A DNA stretch of 50,289 nt. Source: DASXMX01 sp036794395. GTDB lineage: Bacteria; Planctomycetota; Phycisphaerae; Tepidisphaerales; Tepidisphaeraceae. The position numbers were made by a program, and so were the translations under genes. Shown here in pieces: positions 1 through 9,179 of the stretch. Positions within the stretch are counted from its first letter, which is position 1; each line of letters starts with the position of its first letter. The stretch spans positions 1 to 50,289 of the forward strand of contig DAIRGS010000008.1 in NCBI GenBank assembly GCA_036794395.1. The letters are read 5' to 3'. The notes under the pieces are model-generated. The model made no database searches. It was given only the letters and a program-made list of their open reading frames with translations, and was not told the DNA's origin.

Positions 1-1001
1 CAGGGATAGATGGTGTTGCTCTTTCCGGCCACAAATCCCCAGTTGTAAGCCGCCACGTGCTCCTGCTTGAGCAGGGCCAGAATTGGGTCGAAGGTGCTGC
101 CGCGGGGGCGGGCCATGTATTCGGTACACAGGATGGGCCGGCTGTATCGGCCGAGATTGTGGATCTTTTCCTTCATCACCGGCGCGGTGTCGTAGCCGTG
201 AAATGAAACCGCATCCGATTGCTCGAGCTGAAGATGCTCGGTCGGCGACAGTTTCGAAGGATCACCCCACGTGCCGATCCAGACCCCTGAAGTGATCGGC
301 TGCGATGGATCCGCCGAGCGAGCCCATTCGAAAGCCAGCTTCAGCATCTCGACAGTTTTTTCCTTCTTGCCAGCCGGCTCCTGATTGAGCTTGTCTTTTC
401 CGTAGCTGCTGTCATTGGTATTGTCGGGCTCATTCCAGATATCCCACACCTGCACTCGGCGATCGTTCTTGAAGTGCCCGATCACACCTTTCACATACGC
501 CTCAAGAACTTTGTGCCGGGCCGGGCCCATTAAATCATGAGCGCCTGGCGACTGAACCCAGCCGGAATTGTGCAAGCCCTCCTGGGGTTCGCGTTGCTTG
601 CCGAGCTTGGGGTTCGGATCCCACACGCTGTCAAACAACACCAGCGTTGCCCCGATGTGATGCTTGTCGGCAATGGCGAGAAACTGGTCGATTCGATTGA
701 TGAATCCATCTGCGTCCGCCTCGTAAGGCAGATGATGCAGGAACACGCGCATGCTGTTGAAGCCCAGACCCTCGGCCCAGCCCAGCTCCTTGTCGATCTC
801 GGCTGGATCGAAAGTGTCAGCTTGCCACATCTCAAGCTGATTGATCGCTGATGCAGGTGCGAAATTACTTCCCACCAGCCACGGCGTCCGCTGCTGCCAT
901 GCTTTGGCCTGCGCGTGGCTCCATATTTCCCGCGCCGACAATGAGTGGGCCGAAACGCACAGCAGCAGCGCAATGTGCACGGTGAAAATGATCTTTTTCA
1001 T
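1..1001 (-). CDS. Cellulase-like (alpha/beta)8 glycoside hydrolase, 3' end outside the window
   Basis: Read from the reverse complement, the frame is open from an ATG at 1001 to the window edge (about 333 codons). The ATG follows GGAGGAGAC, a good ribosome binding site. A signal peptide (MKKIIFTVHIALLLCVSAHS) predicts export. The motif IWNEPDN near residue 160 fits the acid/base glutamate, and LCTEYMARP near residue 290 fits the nucleophile of clan A retaining glycosidases (GH5/GH39-like). Relatives in planctomycetes are often annotated as cellulase or 1,4-beta-xylanase. The substrate cannot be told from sequence alone. The C-terminus is missing, so domain composition is uncertain. Confidence 0.75.
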   Translation of the reverse strand, partial: MKKIIFTVHIALLLCVSAHSLSAREIWSHAQAKAWQQRTPWLVGSNFAPASAINQLEMWQADTFDPAEIDKELGWAEGLGFNSMRVFLHHLPYEADADGFINRIDQFLAIADKHHIGATLVLFDSVWDPNPKLGKQREPQEGLHNSGWVQSPGAHDLMGPARHKVLEAYVKGVIGHFKNDRRVQVWDIWNEPDNTNDSSYGKDKLNQEPAGKKEKTVEMLKLAFEWARSADPSQPITSGVWIGTWGDPSKLSPTEHLQLEQSDAVSFHGYDTAPVMKEKIHNLGRYSRPILCTEYMARPRGSTFDPILALLKQEHVAAYNWGFVAGKSNTIYP

Positions 1002-1044
1002 TGTCTCCTCCGCGATATGTGCCTCATGAATCCGAACACTTGAT

Positions 1045-1545
1045 TCAATGGGGCGGTATTCGAAATTCAAGATTAAACTCGGGAGCGGCATCAAACACGC
1101 GCTGCAGATCCTGCTCGGGCGTGGATGGCGGTGGATCGGCTCCGGGTTCGACCGCGTGGCCGGCGCGCTCGAAGAATTGCTCGAAACCCGCGGGTGAGTA
1201 TGTGACCAGCATGCGCGCCAGGGAGTCGCTGGCATTTTTGAAAGAGTGCAACATGCCCCTGGGCACGTGGATGAAGGACCCTGTCCTGGCTTGAAAAGGT
1301 CGATCGCCACAGATGAAGGACATTTCGCCTTCGAGGATGTAGAAGCTTTCGTCCTCGCGATGATGAATATGCGGCGGCGCGGCGTTGCCGGGGAAGCACT
1401 CGGCCTCAACGGTTCCGTAGCTGCCTTTGGTCTGTTTTCCGGTCACTTTAAAGGTGTAGCGGGCCCCCAGCAGCCACACCGATTTGCCCTCGCGCGGGCC
1501 CGCCGTGATGAGCCTGGGGCTCGTCTCCTCGTCTGCCGCCGGCAT
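1045..1545 (-). CDS. Cupin domain protein
   Basis: A 166-residue cytoplasmic protein. The start at 1545 is preferred over a longer frame from 1662 because AGGAGG lies 6 bases upstream and the extra 39 residues look non-coding. The single cupin barrel shows PPHIHHREDESFYILEGEMSF (residues about 56-76), giving the metal-binding HxH...E set, and a second box ending in VPRGMLHSFKN that supplies the last histidine. The C-terminal helix GFEQFFERAG is typical of small quercetinase-like cupins. It is probably a metal-dependent enzyme or sugar-binding protein. It lies 43 bases upstream of the glycoside hydrolase on the same strand and may be co-transcribed with it. Confidence 0.8.
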   Translation of the reverse strand: MPAADEETSPRLITAGPREGKSVWLLGARYTFKVTGKQTKGSYGTVEAECFPGNAAPPHIHHREDESFYILEGEMSFICGDRPFQARTGSFIHVPRGMLHSFKNASDSLARMLVTYSPAGFEQFFERAGHAVEPGADPPPSTPEQDLQRVFDAAPEFNLEFRIPPH

Positions 1546-1850
1546 ATTTGCCTCCTGAGGTTTTTCAGAATATTGGGAAGGTCGCGCAATTGAAAGTCGG
1601 CAGCTGCGTTGCGTCTGGGTAATCGCGCGTGCATGTGTATGGGATGGCGAGGTTGTGGCCAAGGCAAAGGATTGTTTAAGAATCCGGTAGGCACAAAGCC
1701 TTGCGCTCCCGGAAAAGCCACATGATTGCCCGGTACTGGGTCAGTTTCAATTCCTCGCCGAATCCTTTGGAATAATTCGCCCCGTTCAGGCTACTATTCC
1801 TGCACGAGCTTATCCTGAGTCACCACATGCCGGATAGGGAGGGAAGCCTC

Positions 1851-2927
1851 ATGCTCACCCGTCTATGCTTGTTTTTCTTCCTCGTCATCACCGCCGCCTC
1901 TAATGCCGCCGACGAACCACCGCCAACCCTCCGACCCAACGCCGGCATGAAGTCCGCGATCGAACAATCGTTCAGAATACACCTGCTCCGCGATACCCAC
2001 GACCCGACCCTTGTCGAAGTCATGATCCAGATAGACAAACCCCCCATCCCCATGGCGTTCGACGTCTCCCTCCGCTTCGGCAACAAGACCCTTCCCGTCG
2101 GCCCAATGGCGTGGGACCAGATTCGTTCGTGGTCCTATGACGTTGACATCCCCGTGGGCATCAAATCGGCAGACCTGATCTTCACCGCCAACCCTGCGGC
2201 AGTCCGACGACTTCAGATTATCAACCCGTTTGCCGTCCACCACCTCACCACCATTTGGGAAGGCACCGCTGTGGTCAAAGCAGTCCAGATTAGCCAGCAA
2301 TCCCTCGCGGGCATGGAAGCCTATCCACCGGCAAAGCCTGAACTCTTACCGCAATTCTTCGCCGACGAACTCATCGGCCACTCCGTCGTGGTCGACCGCT
2401 TCCGCCAGGATTTCGACGCCCCCGCCGCGCAACAAGCACTGGAGAATCTGCTGAAGGAGAATCCCCACGACCCGGTCATCCCATACAACCTTGGCTGCAT
2501 CGCCGCCGCCCGAACCAACTGGCAACGCGCGATTGAATATCTCGCCCAGGCACGCAACGCCCCCGGCTCCCCCGTCGCCGACGAGGCCCAGCACCAGCTC
2601 CGATGGGTCGGCGGGTGGGTCGCCTATCTCGCTTCCAGGGACAAAGAAGTACCTCCGATGTTCACCCTCGCCACAATGTATGAAAATGGGTGGGGGCCGG
2701 CCCGCGATCTCCGAATCGCCAAGCGTTATTACCGCAACGCCGCCAATGCCGGCGACGCTCGCGCCATGACCCGCCTCGGAGCCCTGTACGCCCAAGACCT
2801 GAAAGCTGCCACCGATCCCAAGGCTCAAGCATGGTATCGGGATGAAATGCTTTCGATGTACCGCCAAGCCGCAAAACTCAACGACCCGGAGGCCAAAGCA
2901 TGGCTCGCCCAGCACGACGCACACTGA
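1851..2927 (+). CDS. Exported TPR/Sel1-repeat protein
   Basis: The frame is open from 1827, but the ATG at 1851 is preferred: it directly begins a signal peptide (MLTRLCLFFFLVITAASNA) and has GGGAGGGAAG just upstream. The first 150 residues are a beta-rich region without a recognised family. Around residues 190-250 there is a TPR-like stretch (ALENLLKENPHDPVIPYNLGCIAAART). A Sel1-like block follows at the C-terminus (FTLATMYENGWGPARDLRIAKRYY and AMTRLGALYAQ). Such repeats form helical scaffolds for protein contacts. The last 28 bases overlap the next gene, so the two are probably translationally coupled and may work together in the periplasm. Confidence 0.7.
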   Translation: MLTRLCLFFFLVITAASNAADEPPPTLRPNAGMKSAIEQSFRIHLLRDTHDPTLVEVMIQIDKPPIPMAFDVSLRFGNKTLPVGPMAWDQIRSWSYDVDIPVGIKSADLIFTANPAAVRRLQIINPFAVHHLTTIWEGTAVVKAVQISQQSLAGMEAYPPAKPELLPQFFADELIGHSVVVDRFRQDFDAPAAQQALENLLKENPHDPVIPYNLGCIAAARTNWQRAIEYLAQARNAPGSPVADEAQHQLRWVGGWVAYLASRDKEVPPMFTLATMYENGWGPARDLRIAKRYYRNAANAGDARAMTRLGALYAQDLKAATDPKAQAWYRDEMLSMYRQAAKLNDPEAKAWLAQHDAH

Positions 2928-4375
2928 TTGCTGCTTCCATGATGCTGGCCGGTGCCCTCGGCCTGGTCGCCGTCCTCGCGACGCGCGCCGCCGAAGCACA
3001 GTCCGGCGATTCAAGCGCCGGCTACGACCAGTGGGTCGCAAAGTACGCAGCTAAATCACTCGACGACAATCTTGTGGAGATCACACTCGTCAACGACGAA
3101 CGCGCCAGCAGCGACATGTTCCACGGGGATCGGTCAAGCATCAGCACATTTGCCGTCAAATCGAACGGCAAAACATGGCGTGAGTCTGTCGCCCCGCAGT
3201 CGCTGACGCGTCTTCGGGAACTCGTCTCCGATCTACCCGCCGACGCCCACCTTCTGCCGCCTCCCGAACGACGTATCCTTATTCAGGCGGCCGCTGCGAC
3301 CCGCGTCTACGACCTCGCCAACCTCCCCGACGCGGTCGTCGAACTCCTCCGCATCAGCAACTCCGGCATCGGTACCTGGCACTACACCTTCAAATCCCAG
3401 CGCCAGATCGACATCCGAACCGGCGGCCCCCTCCTGCTCGCCCCCGACGGCAAGCGCCTGCTCTGCGGCCTCGATATCCTGGCGATCCCCACGTACGAAC
3501 CGCTCGGCGAACTGGAGTTGGAGGGTTACATGGGCATCACGATCAGCTCCAAGGGCACGATCGCCGCACTGATCGATTCCCGTGGAGAAACGCACTGCGG
3601 ATGCTTGATCTTCGACCCCTCAAGCTTGAGGCCGGCCCGAACCCTCGAGGATCCCCGCGATAGCATGGCGATTCCCCACGACCCCAGTTTCACACCCAAC
3701 GCCCGCGGCCTGGTTTTCAGCATGGCGCGTGAACTCCGCTACTATGACACCACCACCTGGCAGCGTGTTGACCCGGCCCCCGGAATCCCTGCCGACACCA
3801 TCCAGTGGAACCCCTCCAAAACGTGGCGCCACGCCGTCATGATCACCGAGCGCGACGCTATTTTAACCTGGGACGCTCAATCCAAGACCGCGCGGGAACT
3901 CGACAAAACTTCGTACCTGCACGGCACCGCCTTCTCGCCCGATGAATCCTTGGTAGCAATTGCCACCACAAACAAGGATCGGTATTCCAACGCGCGCCTT
4001 CGAATCTTCAAAACCGACACGGGTCAACTCGCAGACGAACTGCGCTTCAATGACATCGGCGGCGATGGTTATATTGACCCCCAGTGGACACCCGACGGCC
4101 GATACGTCTTGGCTGTCACGAAACCCCGGGGCGCCTCCCATGCCCAATACGTGAGCCTCTGGAGCGCCAAATCCGGCCGCCACCGCGCCGACTTCGATTG
4201 CGACCTTGGCGTTGGCGGCGTCCTCCTGCCCCCTCCGGGCGACCAACTCATCGTCAGCTGCGGCGGCGGACTCCTACGCTTCTTTGACTTCGCCGCCGCC
4301 ATCCGAAAAATCAGCGCCTTCGAAGACTCGCTCGCAACTTCCACAGTCTCCCAACCCAGCGCTCGCGACCGCTGA
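2900..4375 (+). CDS. Exported beta-propeller-like (WD40/YVTN type) protein
   Basis: 491 residues starting with a signal peptide (MARPARRTLIAASMMLAGALGLVAVLATRAAEA). The C-terminal two thirds contain repeating strands of the WD40/YVTN type, for example LYHGT-like AFSPDESLVAIATTNK, PQWTPDGRYVLAVTKP and LLLAPDGKRLLCGLD, consistent with a propeller of about six or seven blades. No catalytic motif was seen. The gene overlaps the preceding TPR/Sel1 gene by 28 bases, so the two form an operon. Function is unknown; a scaffold or binding role outside the cytoplasm is the reasonable guess. Confidence 0.65.
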   Translation: MARPARRTLIAASMMLAGALGLVAVLATRAAEAQSGDSSAGYDQWVAKYAAKSLDDNLVEITLVNDERASSDMFHGDRSSISTFAVKSNGKTWRESVAPQSLTRLRELVSDLPADAHLLPPPERRILIQAAAATRVYDLANLPDAVVELLRISNSGIGTWHYTFKSQRQIDIRTGGPLLLAPDGKRLLCGLDILAIPTYEPLGELELEGYMGITISSKGTIAALIDSRGETHCGCLIFDPSSLRPARTLEDPRDSMAIPHDPSFTPNARGLVFSMARELRYYDTTTWQRVDPAPGIPADTIQWNPSKTWRHAVMITERDAILTWDAQSKTARELDKTSYLHGTAFSPDESLVAIATTNKDRYSNARLRIFKTDTGQLADELRFNDIGGDGYIDPQWTPDGRYVLAVTKPRGASHAQYVSLWSAKSGRHRADFDCDLGVGGVLLPPPGDQLIVSCGGGLLRFFDFAAAIRKISAFEDSLATSTVSQPSARDR

Positions 4376-4717
4376 AACCATTCCGCAATTCTCGGTATTG
4401 TTCCACGATTGCCCTTACACGCATCTTGGCTGGCCAACCCCAACCCCGCATGTCGCCATGCACAACTACGGAACGGACTGCGGAACCTTGTGACATCTGC
4501 GTGCGAAGGTTGGTGTTTAATTCGGCGGTGTTCTTGCCCATGCCGATATACGTTCACTAAAGCATGGAATTCATACTGACGGACAATTGACTGACCCGAG
4601 CAACGCGTCAGCGTCCGACAATCGATAGGGGGGAGCTCGTAGGGTTATAAGAGCAGGTGAAGCGTGCGCAGAGGCTGGAAGCTCGTGTTGTGCGCAGCAT
4701 TTGCACACATGGGGTGT

Positions 4718-4860
4718 CTTCACGTCGGCTTCAGGTTGAGGGGGATATATTTCCGCACGTCCTCCAAAGGACTAGGCGCCACGGCGAAGGCCTTAATTCC
4801 CTCAAGGCCAAGACCCGCACGCCTCGCCGCGCGAACGGTGACTCGCGCGGCGAGGCGGCG
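4718..4860 (+). ncRNA. Candidate structured leader RNA, copy 1
   Basis: This 143-nt stretch aligns along its length with 6315-6458 at roughly 70% identity, although the genes downstream are unrelated. It ends in a perfect 14-bp stem, GCCTCGCCGCGCGA (4821-4834) and TCGCGCGGCGAGGC (4843-4856), with an 8-nt loop. Two smaller hairpins lie upstream: GTCCT/AGGAC at 4759-4772 and GGCCTT/AAGGCC around 4789-4808. In the other copy the differences in these stems mostly keep pairing through G-U or alternative pairs. It ends about 50 bases before the ATG at 4910, so a cis-regulatory role on that gene is likely. I do not recognise it as a known riboswitch. Confidence 0.5.
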
Positions 4861-4909
4861 TCCTGGTTTAGATCAGCCGAAAAGGTGTTGTTTAACCTGG
4901 AGTAATGTC

Positions 4910-5986
4910 ATGAATCGCAAACTCAAACTTAAAGCCACCCGTCGTGCGCATCGCGCCGCAATTGAATCGCTCGAAAAGCGCACGTTCTTTTCGACCGCCC
5001 ATCTTCCCGCGGGAATCGAGGCGGCGCTCAATGCTCCCGCTCATTCAGCCAGCGCGTTGAGCGCATCCCCGGCAAACGCATCTCATCATGTTCAAGCCAA
5101 TCCAACGACCGAACAGAGCAATTTTGATCCTGCCGCGGCCGCACCGCAGGCGGCTCCGGCAAGGTTCAGCCAGGATGCCGCGTTTGTGCCTTCTTCCGCC
5201 AGCGCCGTTCCCAATGGCACGTTGCCGGTGGGTGCTTCGATGTTCGTATCGCAAGTCTTCGCGTTGCTGAGCCGGGTGTCGATTCCACCCGCATCGGCCG
5301 TTACAGCGCCGAGCGATGCGATTCCTTCGGCGATCGCTTCCACAACCACAACCGATGCGAGCATTGGGGTGATGGCCGTGGAGGCTTCGGCGGCGACGCG
5401 GACACCGATGTCTCTTGCATCGACGACCGTACCGGCGTCCGCGATCCAATCCGTTGCGAGCGCTGATCTGGCGGTTACGACCGTCACGATTGCCGACACT
5501 ACCGCTCCCAATCCAATTTATTCGACGCCAAGCATTGCCGTTGCTCCGATGCCGGTCATCGCGCCGCAGTCTGATCCTTCGACGATCAATAACCAGTTGG
5601 GCGCCATCGCCGCGGCCATGGTCCATACCGCCGCGGGCCGTTTTGCGCCAATCGCTCAGGCGATCGCCAGCTCAGCCGAGGTACTGACAGTCCAGGACAT
5701 CGCGCCGATCGCCTACAACTTCGTGCGATTCGACGCGAGTGCATTCCTGACTGGCGCTGTCGCTGATTTCACGAACGATCTGGCATCAATGACGCATATG
5801 CCCGACGTGCATGGCTTCACCCCCGACCCGCGCTGGGCGTGGTTGATTACCGGTGCAGTCATCACGGCCGATGTGGTACTGATCGCCCAATGGCAGATAC
5901 GCCGGGCGCAGGCCAATCGTGCAAGGGTTGCGTCAACGGGGTCGCTGTTCAGTGCAACGTTCGTATCTGAGTTTGTTCACGAGTGA
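4910..5986 (+). CDS. Exported Ala/Ser/Thr-rich protein with LEPR-XLL-like N-terminal motif
   Basis: 358 residues from the ATG at 4910, which follows TGGAG. A longer frame from 4664 is rejected because it would translate the structured leader. The N-terminus is basic and then reads IESLEKRTFFS, close to the planctomycete LEPR-XLL motif found at the start of many large surface or secreted proteins. The middle is low-complexity and rich in Ala, Ser, Thr and Pro without cysteines. Near the C-terminus WAWLITGAVITADVVLIAQWQI is a single membrane segment followed by a basic tail (RRAQANRARVAST). This layout suggests a surface-exposed, membrane-anchored protein. No enzyme domain is visible. Confidence 0.65.
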   Translation: MNRKLKLKATRRAHRAAIESLEKRTFFSTAHLPAGIEAALNAPAHSASALSASPANASHHVQANPTTEQSNFDPAAAAPQAAPARFSQDAAFVPSSASAVPNGTLPVGASMFVSQVFALLSRVSIPPASAVTAPSDAIPSAIASTTTTDASIGVMAVEASAATRTPMSLASTTVPASAIQSVASADLAVTTVTIADTTAPNPIYSTPSIAVAPMPVIAPQSDPSTINNQLGAIAAAMVHTAAGRFAPIAQAIASSAEVLTVQDIAPIAYNFVRFDASAFLTGAVADFTNDLASMTHMPDVHGFTPDPRWAWLITGAVITADVVLIAQWQIRRAQANRARVASTGSLFSATFVSEFVHE

Positions 5987-6001
5987 AGGACCTGACTGAC
6001 C

Positions 6002-6235
6002 GTGCGCGATTCAGCATCATCGGTTTTTCGTGCCACGGCTTTCTAAGCCGTGGTTGGGGGAGCCGCGGGCTCGGCGCCGGGTGAGATGTGGGAAAACCAA
6101 CTTCCCCGAACCATGCATTTTCTTCCGACCAATCAGAACGTTGTCCGTATGTCGAGACCTGGTTTTCCCAAATCGACCCGTCGCTGGAGGTGATCTCCCT
6201 CGATCATGGGCTGGAAGCCCATGCCACGAGACCGT
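6002..6235. repeat. Composite intergenic inverted repeat
   Basis: A gene-free stretch made of nested repeats. The left end (ACCGTGCGCGATTC, then a hairpin CCACGGCTTTCTAAGCCGTGG) belongs to the same family as the ends of the element at 9180-9719. GGGAAAACCA (6090-6099) pairs with TGGTTTTCCC (6160-6169). The right end (CATGGGCTGGAAGCCCATG) is a hairpin of the GGGCTTCCAGCCC type that also occurs at 24434-24540. No coding sequence is supported here. Confidence 0.6.
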
Positions 6236-6314
6236 TGACACCCCGCTCCGTGGGGCATCGACACTGAGAGGATCAATGCTTTTCGATTGCGTTTAATTTT
6301 ATCGCCATATACGT

Positions 6315-6458
6315 CTTCACGTCTCCTTCAGGTTGACCTTTTTATATTCCGCCCGTCCTCAAATGGATTGGGCGCCACAGCGCGACGGCCTTCGTTCCCT
6401 CGAGACCGGCGACTGGATGCCTCGCCGTGCGACCAGTGACTCGCGCGGCGAGGTGGCG
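6315..6458 (+). ncRNA. Candidate structured leader RNA, copy 2
   Basis: 144 nt homologous to 4718-4860. The terminal stem is GCCTCGCCGTGCGA (6419-6432) with TCGCGCGGCGAGGT (6441-6454). Compared with copy 1, two pairs have become G-U wobbles, so the stem is kept. The loop (CCAGTGAC) keeps the GTGAC of copy 1. Conserved single-stranded blocks include CTTCACGTC, CTTCAGGTTGA and GGCGCCAC. It ends 33 bases before the small exported ORF at 6491 and about 315 bases before the secretin gene. It probably controls one or both in cis; the ligand or mechanism is unknown. Confidence 0.5.
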
Positions 6459-6490
6459 CCCGTCCACTTTTCAAGAAAGGATGATCGACA

Positions 6491-6701
6491 ATGTCCACCC
6501 GCACTTTTATGGCGTCAATGGTTCTGATGGCTGGTGCAGCCGGCCCGTTAATGGCGCAGCAGGTTCCTCCCGACGGCACAGGAGGTGCGCGAAGCTCGCG
6601 CTGGGGCTAAGACCGATCTGGGGGCGGCCCAGGAGGATCTCAAGCAATCCACTTCGCCGCGTCAGCAGGCAGCGCTCCTGGCCATGGGCGTCCTGGAGTA
6701 A
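6491..6701 (+). pseudogene. Small exported protein gene with a frameshift
   Basis: The ATG at 6491 has AGAAAGG upstream and opens a signal peptide (MSTRTFMASMVLMAGAAGPLMAQ). In that frame translation stops at 6608-6610 after 39 codons. Moving by one base near 6580 gives a good continuation, QEVREARAGAKTDLGAAQED and then a Gln/Ala-rich helix ending at the TAA at 6699. The intact product would be a periplasmic helical protein of about 70 residues. Either one base is inserted or lost (real or a sequence error), or the first 39-codon frame alone is used. It lies between the structured leader and the secretin gene. Confidence 0.5.
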
Positions 6702-6772
6702 TCGATTAAGGCCCAACAATTTTTCATCATCGTCCCAGGCGCTGCCCCGCTCGGGCCTCACAAGGTTCCAAC

Positions 6773-9055
6773 ATGAATCAGCCTTCACGCAGCGTCCTGT
6801 GGGCGTTGGTGTTGTTTTTGTGCGTCGCCACTTTGGCAGACGCGCAGTCAATCACCCGCCCGGCTCTCAATTCTGCCACTCAGCCCTCCACCCGGGTTTC
6901 GTTGAAGTTCGATAACGTGCCGGTGGTTTCGGTGCTCGATCAGTTGTCAAAGGATTATGGATTTCAGATTGCGGTTAATGAGGCGTCGCCCGACACGCGG
7001 GTCACAGTGATCAGTTACAACGCGATTACGTCCGACGAGGCACTTTCACTGCTGAACGCAGCGCTCAAGTCGAAAGATTTTGTGGTCATCAAGATGGGGA
7101 TGATTCTGAAGATACTGACGCGCCGGCACGCCAGAGAAGCGCCGCCGGTGTTTAACGGATCGGATCCGGATGAAATTCCGGATAGCGATGATCTGCGTAC
7201 GCAGGTGATGCCGGTGGGCAAGCTGGACGCGGTGAAGCTGCGCCAGGATCTCACGCCGATCATGTCGACGGATGCGAATGTAATGGCCAACGCGGCAAGC
7301 AACGCGCTGGTGGTGACGGATGGGGCTTCGAACATTCGGCGGTTGGCGAGAATTATCACGTCGCTCAACGCACGGCAGACGGCGGCGACGAGCATGCGCG
7401 TGGTGAAATTGAGGTACGCCGACGCCGAGGCAGCCGCGAAATTGATCACGACGCTGTTTGCCCAGCCTGAGACGACGCAGACGAATGGCAATCCGCGGCG
7501 TGGTGGCGGCGGGCCGGGCGGTCCCGGTGGTTTTGGTGGGCCGGGCGGATTTGGTGGGCCGGGCGGGTTCGGTGGCCCAGGCGGGGGCGGACCCGGAGGG
7601 GGCGGCAATTCGAGCAGCGAGCAGTTGGGACAGGGCAAGATCAACGCAGCGGCGGACCAGCGGACCAACACGGTTGTTGTGACCGGTCCGCCGGACGATC
7701 TTTCGACCATCGTGGGAATGCTGCACGATATCGACTCCAATCCATTGACCGAGCAGGCGGTCTTTATCTATCGAGTGAAGAATGGGCAGGCGGTGGATAT
7801 GGCGGCGACGCTGAACGGGCTGTTTCAGCAGACCGGCACGCCTAATTCCTCGCGAAGCTCGACCAATCGGACATCGGCCACTTCAAATTCGCGATCCACG
7901 TTTGGAACCAGCAACACGAACACCGGCGGACGTGGAGGCGGCGCGGGTGGATTGGGCGGGAACGGCGGCGGTGGCAATGGATTTGGAGGAAACACGGGTT
8001 TTGGAAATGCGGGCGGCAATAACGCGTCTGCCGGAGGTGGTGGCGGTGGAGGCGGAGCGCGAACGGGATCGACTTCAACCAGTTCGGCGGCGGCAAGTCT
8101 TGTGGGGCAGGTGTATGTGGTCGCGGATGTCGATACTAATTCGCTATTGGTGAATACGGCCTCGAAGTTTGAGGCGCAGGTGCGCGGGATCATTGCTGAA
8201 CTGGATCGGCCGGTTCCGCAGGTGCTGATCAAGGTGCTTGTGGCGGAAGTGACGCACGATAATAACGCTGATTTCGGCACGGATTTCTCAATTCTTAATG
8301 CCCGACCAAATGGTAACGGGCAGAGTTTCGGGCAGGCGTTTGGCTCGCCGAGCACGGGATTGGCGATCAACTTTCTGGAGAACAATTTGAATGTGACGCT
8401 GCATGCGCTGGCGCAGCAAAACAAGCTTGATGTGTTGTCGCGGCCATATATTTTGGCCAGCGACAATCAGGAGGCTTACGTGATGGTCGGCCAGCAGGTG
8501 CCGATCGTGACGAGCAACACGCTGACCGCGCTGGGGCAGACGGTAAGTAACTATTCGTATCAGAGCGTGGGGATCATTCTGGATGTGACGCCGCACATCA
8601 ATCCGGATGGGATTGTGACGTTGCAGGTTGCGCCCGAGATCTCGCAACTGACGGCTCAGACAGTGACGGTGGGTTTGGGGGTGAGCGTGCCGGTGATTGC
8701 CAGCCGGCAGGCCAGCAGCATGGTTGCGATCAAGGACGGGCAGACGATTGTGATCGGCGGATTGATGCAGGATCAGAAGACGGTCACCATCAATAAGATC
8801 CCGCTCATTGGCGACATCCCGATTATTGGGTCGATTTTCAGCCGGACGCAGATCGATAAGACCAAGACGGAGCTATTGCTGTTTTTGACTCCGCATGTGG
8901 CTTCCGAGCCGGGGCTGTTGAAGCCGATGAGCAGCGATGAGATGCAGGGGACGCAACTGACGCCCAAGGCTGTAAGTCCCGGGACGTTTGATGAGCACAT
9001 GCGCGGGCTGCAACGCGGGACGACGCAACCTTCGGTGGACGCGGGTCGGCGGTGA
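6773..9055 (+). CDS. gspD: Type II/IV secretion system secretin (GspD/PilQ family)
   Basis: 760 residues with a signal peptide (ending ATLADAQS). Domains in order: an N0/STN-like domain (about 40-115, FDNVPVVSVLDQLSKDYGF), then N1-N3 KH-like modules (LDAVKLRQDLTPIM; MRVVKLRYADAEAAAKLI; VFIYRVKNGQAVDMAATL), interrupted by two glycine-rich inserts at about 245-285 and 380-435. The C-terminal secretin domain shows VPIVTSN, VGIILDVTPHINPDG and the closing signature KIPLIGDIPIIGSIFSRT...LLLFLTPHV. It would form the outer-membrane ring through which folded proteins or pili pass. No other secretion genes are nearby, so its partners must be elsewhere. It follows the structured leader and the frameshifted small ORF. 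Confidence 0.9.
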   Translation: MNQPSRSVLWALVLFLCVATLADAQSITRPALNSATQPSTRVSLKFDNVPVVSVLDQLSKDYGFQIAVNEASPDTRVTVISYNAITSDEALSLLNAALKSKDFVVIKMGMILKILTRRHAREAPPVFNGSDPDEIPDSDDLRTQVMPVGKLDAVKLRQDLTPIMSTDANVMANAASNALVVTDGASNIRRLARIITSLNARQTAATSMRVVKLRYADAEAAAKLITTLFAQPETTQTNGNPRRGGGGPGGPGGFGGPGGFGGPGGFGGPGGGGPGGGGNSSSEQLGQGKINAAADQRTNTVVVTGPPDDLSTIVGMLHDIDSNPLTEQAVFIYRVKNGQAVDMAATLNGLFQQTGTPNSSRSSTNRTSATSNSRSTFGTSNTNTGGRGGGAGGLGGNGGGGNGFGGNTGFGNAGGNNASAGGGGGGGGARTGSTSTSSAAASLVGQVYVVADVDTNSLLVNTASKFEAQVRGIIAELDRPVPQVLIKVLVAEVTHDNNADFGTDFSILNARPNGNGQSFGQAFGSPSTGLAINFLENNLNVTLHALAQQNKLDVLSRPYILASDNQEAYVMVGQQVPIVTSNTLTALGQTVSNYSYQSVGIILDVTPHINPDGIVTLQVAPEISQLTAQTVTVGLGVSVPVIASRQASSMVAIKDGQTIVIGGLMQDQKTVTINKIPLIGDIPIIGSIFSRTQIDKTKTELLLFLTPHVASEPGLLKPMSSDEMQGTQLTPKAVSPGTFDEHMRGLQRGTTQPSVDAGRR

Positions 9056-9179
9056 ACTGGACTGGGATGGAATTTAGCACAGAGCCCACAGAGGACACGG
9101 AGAACACAGAGGAAGAATTGGGAAATGAAGCAATCTCGGTATGCCAAAATGCTTCATCGGGCGAGGCGCCGATTGTCAT

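Noticed and set aside
4664..4909. N-terminal extension of the LEPR-XLL-like protein
   Set aside because: These codons run through the structured leader shared with 6315-6458, where the other copy is not open in the same way; the ATG at 4910 has a ribosome site.
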